From NCBI RefSeq assembly GCF_958295425.1, contig NC_081146.1:12632985-12696984 (forward strand): DNA of 64,000 bases. Reading direction: 5' to 3'. Positions 23,755 through 64,000 of this stretch are shown piece after piece. The DNA comes from Solea solea (taxonomy: Eukaryota > Chordata > Actinopteri > Pleuronectiformes > Soleidae). A program made the position numbers and the translations under genes. Under the pieces are notes generated by a model, which saw only the letters and a program-made list of their open reading frames with translations, was not told where the DNA came from and did not search any database. The number at the start of each line of letters is the position of its first letter. Position 1 is the first letter of the stretch.

Positions 23755-24786
23755 AAAAGACCTCAGCAGTCGAGTGTAAAAATAAGACAAATGTTTCATC
23801 CACAGTGTTTTAACAGTGCTGAAGCCTTATTGATTGATTGATTATTAGTGACGTTTAAGTGTAGCACAGTCCTCTCAAAGCACTCTCACGTGAGATGAAG
23901 AGTCCATCTTAATACCAGAAACATTTACTGTCAGGCAAGCTACATTACGCATGTATAACTGATTTATTATTTCAGCTTAACCTGTATTTGCCCTGTAAAA
24001 AATTATGAATTGCATAATGTAGTTAGTCCAAAAAAAGAAAAGAAAAGAAAAGAAAGAGTAACTTGCACATATACTGAAAATAGCCTCTAGAAAAATCTAT
24101 ACAAAAAGAATGCCATTGGGTCATGGTCTGGTTTTACACTTGATTTCAAGTACAGTACAGTTTTAGTGGTAATGTTATTGTGTTTGGTCCCTGGGAAACA
24201 AGCGGCTACTGTAAAACAATAGTACAATAACTTTATATTATTAAGTAAAGAAAGTCATTTAAATGTATACACTCAAGATTCACAGTCTCTCTCACACTCC
24301 TAACATCCGCGGTTTCCAGAAAGAAAGAGGTCTATCTTGTTTTAATAGTTTAGTAATTCATTGCCTGAATTAACATCAAACCCATTTACTCAAAAGTTTA
24401 TTCTTTCATATTTTTTTTTTTTGTTTTTAAACTGACAGCAGAGAAAATCAACAAACCGATGTGGTGGTGAGAAGGAAGCTCTAGGGAGATTTAGTTTGGT
24501 TTACTAGGAGACATGACTAAAAAATAATTACTGAAGACATTTCCCAAAATATTCAATTCAAATTGTTAAATAATAGAATTTTTTTTTTCCTCATTGTACA
24601 TTAAATTAAACTGAATTAGACAATGTTACCTGATACTCGCAGGTCTCCGCTGCAAAGCAAATGAGTACTTTGTGGTTGGACAGGACCTGCAGTACGGGTG
24701 CAAACTTTTAACACAAAAACAACAACAACGTTGATTATATTACTTTGATTATTTTCTAAACGAAAACACCGGAGGCTTGTGGACAG

Positions 24787-24792
24787 TTTATT
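24787..24792 (-). promoter_or_regulatory. candidate proximal poly(A) signal of carmil1
   Basis: The minus strand reads AATAAA only about 20 bases after the carmil1 stop. Another AATAAA lies near 24390. Which is used cannot be told from sequence alone. Confidence 0.35.
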
Positions 24793-24812
24793 CTCGCGTT
24801 GTTCGTCGCGTT

Positions 24813-58125
<33,313 letters not shown>

Positions 58126-58898
58126 CTGAAACAGAGCAAGGACAGAGGGAATAATGAGTATGTAGCTCTCTAAATATACACTCTGAGTAACAGGAACATG
58201 GAAAAGACAGAGAATGCAGCAGAGAGCTCTCCTTCTGACTCATCAAGATGAAAAGGCTTGTGACTCTGAAACAACTCTGTCTAAGGGAATGACAATATGG
58301 AGACATATATTGCCCTAGACTTGAAAAACAAACACATAAACAGACAATAAGTCAACTACCATGTACACGTGTGTCTGGTTTGAAGTCACACAGCACACTA
58401 AGATGCATATTAAAAGCATCTCAGCAATGGTGGCTTTGTTTCTTTGTTTTCATATTCCATTGAATACAAAGCAGCAATGGTGGCTTTTGTTTTCCGTCTC
58501 AGAGAGAGCATCATCAGATCTTTGACGTTTATAACATTGCGTCTTTACTGTGCATTGATTGCATCCTGAAACAAAACTGGAATAGCAAAACTATCAGCAT
58601 AATATAGAAAAAAAAAGGCCACTTCACTTAAACCTGCTGGGTATTTATTCTATGACAAAAAAGATCAATGTAGGAAGCCACAGAACACAAATATGAAACA
58701 GGTAACATGAGAATCAAGTTGAGGAAAAAAAAAAAAAAGAAAAGAGTTGTGGTTTGAGTATATGAAACATGAAAAGACAAACGGACATCAGGGAGATTAG
58801 ACGAGAGGGATCAGAGAGTCTGATCAAAGGCCAGAGAAAATTCAAGATGAAGTTTAAAAGCACGACAAAATAAAACTCTATAAGCAAGGGAAGTGGGT

Positions 58899-58930
58899 AG
58901 AGAGAGAGAGAGAGAGGGAGAGAGAGAGAG
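58899..58930. repeat. (AG)n microsatellite
   Basis: A GA run with GGGA interruptions. Confidence 0.9.
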
Positions 58931-60229
58931 GGAGGGAAAAAAGTACAAAATAAACAATGACTGGCATGAAGATCAAGGAGGGGGAAAAAGACGGAAGTGA
59001 AGTGAGAGGAAAAGAGAGAAGACAACGAGCAGACACAATCATTTTCAAAGAAAAAGAAAGAACAAACAGAGGTACAGTATCATAAATGGAGGTAAGAAGG
59101 AGGATTGCATGTCCCAGCCGTCTGCGGCCGACATCCACCAGCAGAGTCTGTGCGGCTTGATGTGAGGAGAGCAGACACGCAGGCCAGTGTGACCACAGAT
59201 AACCTCTGAGAAAGAGCACCAGTCACTGCAACTAATCAACCTGCCCCTCAGTTTTAGTCTTTGTTTCTCTGTTGTCTGGACTGTACAGTACATTCTGTGT
59301 GTGACGCTTGATCTCACTTTTGATCCAATGTAAATACTGATCATCATGAACGATCAGTATTTTTTTTCTTGTTATGACAGGATAAGTTTTTTTATTGCAA
59401 AATACAAAGGTGCTAAAAAGAAGTGATACATAGTGAAAATAACTAAGGGACATTTCATCGGAGCAGACTATAGACCTGAAGCTGGGTAAAAGGATAAAGG
59501 TCAACAGATGGTTGTGTCCGTGTGTCCGGTGGCACAACAATGTAATGATTACATTCTTGACAGTACAAGTGAAAACCACCAGCACACATCAGTGGATTTC
59601 CAAAAGGAGCTGCCATCAGACTCAGAAATGACTACAGTGTGTAAATAAAGCACTTTCCCCTGAGGGTTTGTCTTCTCTTAACTGTCCTGCTATAGAGAGT
59701 AAATCAGTACTTAATCAATTAAGGCTTCGAAGCAATCAGTAGCCAATGACTTAGAAAGCCACACAAGGACATTTCTCTTGTACAACAGCTCCTTGTGACT
59801 TAATACAGACCACATTTGTTACATCCTCTTGTCAGTGCACAACAAAAATATTAAAATGAACACAAAAACACCCATCAGTACATGTGATTGCAGTGTCCTT
59901 ATGCTGATTCAGTCTCTGTTTAATAATTATTCTTATCTAAATTAGCTTTGAACACTTTTTTTGTGTGTTTATATGGTTCACTATGATGGCTATTTGGAAA
60001 TGGGCAGATTGTAATTGGAATTTGGAAGTGATGACATTCTCTAAATTGGAATTTAAGCACTCTTAAACCATCTTGAAACATCTTTTTTAAGTTTTAAGGT
60101 ATAACTCTTTTTCTCACTCTCTCTCACACATGTCCACACACCGATACACAAACACACCAACAAGCAAGACACGGACTGAAAGAACAGGGTCTTAAAAGTC
60201 ATTATGAGGCCTGTCTTTGACTCGCAGGG

Positions 60230-60620
60230 TACCTTAGGACACAATATGATACGCGATACACTGTCCACGATACCAATAGTATCACAATACAATGTTTCTA
60301 TGATAAAACATAATGCAAGTCAGTCATATAGCGATACATGACGATGTCTGTCTAACAAAACGTCTATGAAAAGTTAAACGTGCAGGATTTCTCCATTTAT
60401 TCACAACATAGAGAACAAAGTGTATAAAGTCTATGTATAGAATGTGGATCATTTGTCCCTCATCCATTCAGGCAGTGCCGCTGCGAGGAGACATAGTCTC
60501 ACAAGTAGTGATTCTGTACTTTCGAGTGCCTTAATTTACTTATTAAAATACCAATATTTGCCCTGGCGTATCGATTATCGTAGTGCACAAGGAAAAGACA
60601 ACGATATTTTGTCTTTCCGA
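60230..60620. repeat. decayed GATAC-rich dispersed repeat
   Basis: 'gatacgcgatacactgtcca', 'cgataccaatagtatcacaa' and 'cgtatcgattatcgtagtgc' resemble the GATAC-rich repeats common in fish genomes. Termini and family could not be set. Confidence 0.3.
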
Positions 60621-61769
60621 AACCATTCCAAGGTAATCTTTTCTGTCAAACCGTCAACCCAACCCTTACCCCAAACCACATGTGCGAGTCATCGTGTCAC
60701 TATGGTAACCGCTAACCCATACTGTGTGCATACAAAAACTGACAGACACTCGCGCTGTAGTGCCAGGACTTGACTGAGAATGTCAATGAGGTTTCAGGCC
60801 CTCGAACAACATTCACACTAGTCTACAGTTCCAGTGAGTCTCTGTAAGAAGCGAAGCGGCAAAGCCAAGCTTCATCTGCCGCCATTCAGCTGTGGCAGCA
60901 CTCAGCCACAGGAAATCCGCTCTTCTGCCAAAAATCCTTTATTCATATATCATATCTTGGGGTGCATTCATGCTCAATAATATCCAGCATGCCATTTTGT
61001 GTTCAGTCCATTGGTTCACTTTGTTTTTGGTTAATTTGCAATGGCACCAAATAACATAACAACAGAAGAACTGTAAATGCTTCATGTCTGACCACATGTG
61101 GTATACTTCATTCCTCTTAGTGGAAGTTAACCATTAAAAGAAAAATTATTTCTCCTTATTTTTTTATACCATTTCACATTTCAAAACGTTTGTTTTGCTT
61201 TGCCTCCATAAGGGGAATTACTCAGGGGCAGAGGGTGCAACTGTCCCAAAGGTCTATAAGAACCCCAACTGAGTTCCTTTTTGGCTGGACTGAAACAGCA
61301 GATGTCTGTCCATGTCTTGGCTGACGGACTGACACTGGCCAAGTTACAGAGTCACATGGTATTATGCCATTAAATAATAGCGTATATTTAAAATTAGCTT
61401 TGATGTGATTATTCCCAACAACCAGCAAGCAAAAACATGGAGAATGAACAATAAGACTATGTCGGGTCGAAACATGCTTAGTAACAAACAAACAAGCAAA
61501 GTCATAGCAATGAGCTCCGAGGAATTCTAACAGCTATTATATATATAATATTGACAAATGAACATATAACTTCATCAATGGCCTGATGTGAATACAATCC
61601 TAAACATTAGCACACTGCTACTGACACCAGGTCTGTGTTGCACAAGTGACATATGCATGTCCTGCATATGAATGTGTGTCATCGTGTAACGTGAATGAGT
61701 CATGATGTGCTGGCTGTAAACTCCAATTGTCAAAGCAGCGCAATGGAAATAAGGAAAGACAAAGTGAAC

Positions 61770-61770
<1 letters not shown>

Positions 61771-61800
<30 letters not shown>

Positions 61801-61801
61801 G
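61771..61801. repeat. (GACA)n microsatellite
   Basis: About seven ACAG units. Confidence 0.9.
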
Positions 61802-62481
61802 ACAGAGAGGGAGACAGCGAGTGATACAGCAGAAGCAGAAGGGCAAAGCAAGTGAAATGACTTAATAGATTCAAAGTGCTGTTTTGCTGATAAGGAGCCA
61901 AGATTTAAATCCAATCAGTAGTGAAGACATTAAATGAGGGGAAGTGTTTAAAAGCCGTGTTTATCTCTGTCAAACTCGCTTCTGCTGCTGCTGATGATGC
62001 TGCTGCTGCCGATGCTGCTGGGATGACCCCATCTCAGCTTTTGAAACAACACTGAAATCAACACAACACTGAAATCAATCAAGTACAGAAGAGACTGCTC
62101 TCATCCTTTCATTCTGCACTTCTCAGCTTTCCCCTCACATAATCTCTTCGTGTCCTTACCCTCATTTGCCCCCCCCCCCCACCCCCGCCTATCTCTGTAG
62201 ATGCGAGAGCAATAAATGAAAGACATGTGATGCTCATTTTGTAACAGTGAAAACAGCATGTCCTCGGAGATTTCATGCTGTTTAATGTATGGCTATTGGC
62301 TAATCAGATCATCACTACTCTGACTGCATGACTGCCATCTCTTCCTTATCTCTAACTGGATGCCCTCTGGACTGGATCATGAAGAGCTGTTTACTGTGCA
62401 TAAGGAACAGGCATTACACAACACATGTACAGTACAGTGTACATTACTTGTTGGTAGTGTTCATCAGTTTATAATAAGGAT

Positions 62482-62817
62482 TAGAGCTGAAACCATTAAT
62501 CGTTTAATCGATAATGAATCGATTACTAAATGAATCGACAACTATTTTGATAATCGATTCATCGGTTTGAAGCTTTTTTCATGATTAAAACAAGATTTCT
62601 GATGTTTTCTTCATTTCTTTGCTCTGGATAACAAAGAAATCATTAAAAGTTAATCTTGTTGGTTTGTGGATAAAACTAGATGTTTGAGAACATCATTATT
62701 TCCAGGTTTGACAAACACCGATCAACATTTTCTCATATTTTATGGACAAAACGATGAATCGAGAAAATAATTGATCAAATTAATCGATTTTGAAAATAAT
62801 CGTAAGTTGCAGCTCTA
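62482..62817. mobile_element. hAT-like MITE with TAGAGCTG ends and 8-bp target duplication
   Basis: The left end is TAGAGCTGAAAC and the reversed right end is TAGAGCTGCAAC. The flanks ATAAGGAT (62474-62481) and ATACGGAT (62818-62825) match at 7 of 8. The interior has several ATCGATT-type palindromic segments. It is 336 bp and non-coding, a family widespread in teleosts. Confidence 0.85.
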
Positions 62818-63017
62818 ATACGGATGTGCACATTTTTGTTTTTGTGTGTGCGTGCGTGTGTGTTGTGTTGTGTGAAGAAGCCTCTTGGATGAGAGTTTAA
62901 ACTTCCAGTCGCCTACGACCAACTACTGAGGATGACTGTGACCTGGATGACTGAGAACCTTCACAGACACAAGAGAGGATTCTTTATACAGTATATAGCA
63001 AAGCATACAGGTTAGTT

Positions 63018-63299
63018 CAGTGATTCTCAAACTTTTTATACCGAATACCACCTGAGAAAATATTGACTTCTTGAAGTAACACCATTATCATCAATGTTAA
63101 AATACAGAGGTTTAAATAGGCCAAGCAAAGTCAACTTTTCACAGGAGGGCAGATTTTATTCCCAATGAGATCCTTTGCTCTATTATCATCCTCCTCTTCC
63201 TCATATAAACTTTAGATACTGCCTACTGATAGCAAAATTAGATTAAGATGGAGCGACAGATACAGAGGAAACTTGTGGCCCACAGTTTGAGAACCATAG
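63018..63299. mobile_element. hAT-like MITE with TTCTCAAACT ends and 8-bp target duplication
   Basis: The left end is CAGTGATTCTCAAACT and the reversed right end is CTATGGTTCTCAAACT. The flanks GGTTAGTT (63010-63017) and GGTGAGTT (63300-63307) match at 7 of 8. It is 282 bp, and a truncated relative lies at 31886-32095. Confidence 0.8.
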
Positions 63300-63517
63300 G
63301 GTGAGTTTAACCATGTTAATACTGACCTAATTAACATCTTTCAATCTAAATCCTGTGCAGTATTGCTATCCAATTTGTCAGAACATGCCAAGAATGACAC
63401 TGATCCACATCATATCTCACAGCAGTTCAATAATAACAAATAACATACAAAATTGCTGAACATTAACATGCATTGAACACTTATGGTCCGCCTGTCCAAT
63501 CACAATTATGTATTTTA

Positions 63518-64000
63518 AATAATAATAATAATAATGAACGGGTTCGAGCCGACCCACGCGGGTCGCCGTGTGCCACGGCTCCCCGCGTGCCTCGCTCTCA
63601 CCCGTTCATTCACCGCGCGCGGTACTAGTTATTTTCAGTACTAGTTATTTTCAGCGGCGTCCCCGTGCATGTCGTTCCAAATTTCGAGGGGGATCGGGCA
63701 ACGTATGGCAAAGTTATAGGGCACTTCCTGTTTAAAACGGCAGACTTCCTGTTCGGTCAAGTGCGTGTCCGTTAACGTGTGCAGGGAACTTCCCTTGTCT
63801 TAAATATCAAGTTTTGTGCAGATCGGATAATCTTAGAGTTTACTTCCTGTTTCGGGCATTCCACTTCCTGTTGGGAGGTCATCTCTTGCAGACATGCTCA
63901 GGACAGGTCCCTGGTGTCACATAAAAGGTTTCGTGCAAATCGGACAACGTACGGCAAAGTTAGAGGGCACTTCCTGTTTAAAATCGCCAACTTCCTGTTC
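63518..64000. repeat. GC-rich dispersed repeat with paired ACTTCCTGTT motifs
   Basis: After an (AAT)n run the base composition shifts sharply to GC-rich ('gacccacgcgggtcgccgtg', 'ctcacccgttcattcaccgc'). A tandem 18-bp 'ctagttattttcagta' unit occurs twice near 63625-63655. Six copies of ACTTCCTGTT follow, at 63723, 63744, 63842, 63863, 63969 and 63990. A higher-order unit of about 246 bp starts 'aacgtatggcaaagttatag' (63700) and recurs as 'aacgtacggcaaagttagag' (63946). It runs off the right edge. Confidence 0.75.

Larger units (their letters stand above)
21897..24786. other. scgn 5' flank and carmil1 3' flank, no further gene recognised
   Basis: This 2.9-kb interval separates the scgn start from the carmil1 stop. 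It should contain the scgn promoter and 5' UTR and any long carmil1 3' UTR. No TATA box or CpG-rich block stands out. Simple repeats include (GA)n at 22062-22100, CGCA units near 22680-22705 and (CA)n at 23731-23754. The open frames there (such as 22616-23053) have no domain. Confidence 0.5.
58126..62481 (-). other. upstream carmil1 intron, no exon recognised
   Basis: No sequence matching the expected amino-terminal exon was found on the minus strand. The stretch holds (AG)n at 58899-58930, (GACA)n at 61771-61801 and a GATAC-rich repeat at about 60230-60620. The open frames over the purine runs are low-complexity artefacts. Confidence 0.5.

Noticed and set aside
58714..59219. Minus-strand open frames of about 100 codons rich in Leu/Ser/Pro
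   Set aside because: They derive from the AG/CT microsatellite. No exon signals fit carmil1 and no domain is visible.

Overview
The window is nuclear DNA of a ray-finned (teleost) fish. The evidence is short exons with GT-AG introns, fish-type proteins encoded by secretagogin and CARMIL1 exons, and many teleost-style interspersed repeats (L2 and RTE LINE pieces, a tRNA-derived SINE, non-autonomous hAT-like and TTAA-flanked elements, abundant microsatellites). No bacterial, CRISPR, rRNA or stand-alone tRNA feature was seen.

Layout. All three recognisable genes lie on the minus strand. Positions 1-1016 hold the 5' part of a C-type lectin gene that runs off the left edge. Positions 1.0-11.5 kb are a repeat-rich gene desert with LINE 3' ends, an L2 fragment, a SINE and an inverted duplication. 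Positions 11612-21896 are a complete secretagogin gene (scgn): 11 coding exons and 273 codons, with six EF-hand loops. Positions 24813-58125 are carmil1 (LRRC16A), read as 36 consecutive in-frame exons totalling 1358 codons plus stop. Only the first coding exon or exons, encoding roughly the first 48 residues by comparison with the human protein as I recall it, are missing. Positions 58126-64000 should be its 5' intron, full of transposon remnants and ending in an unusual repeat with paired ACTTCCTGTT motifs.

Biology. Secretagogin is a cytosolic calcium sensor of neuroendocrine cells. CARMIL1 is a large actin regulator with a PH-like domain, leucine-rich repeats, a helical dimerisation domain and a disordered capping-protein-binding tail. 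Their adjacency on the same strand matches the neighbouring order of these genes in mammals, so it is conserved synteny and not evidence of a shared pathway.

I found no new multi-gene system. The observations most worth checking are: the 21-bp-spaced ACTTCCTGTT pairs at the right edge; several short hAT-like elements with near-perfect 8-bp target duplications; an internally deleted RTE that keeps both ends; a perfect 64-bp tandem duplication in a carmil1 intron; an altered capping-protein motif; and a possible 36-nt cassette exon in scgn. Exon borders were assigned by eye from reading frame, splice sites and remembered family sequences, and should be confirmed with transcripts.
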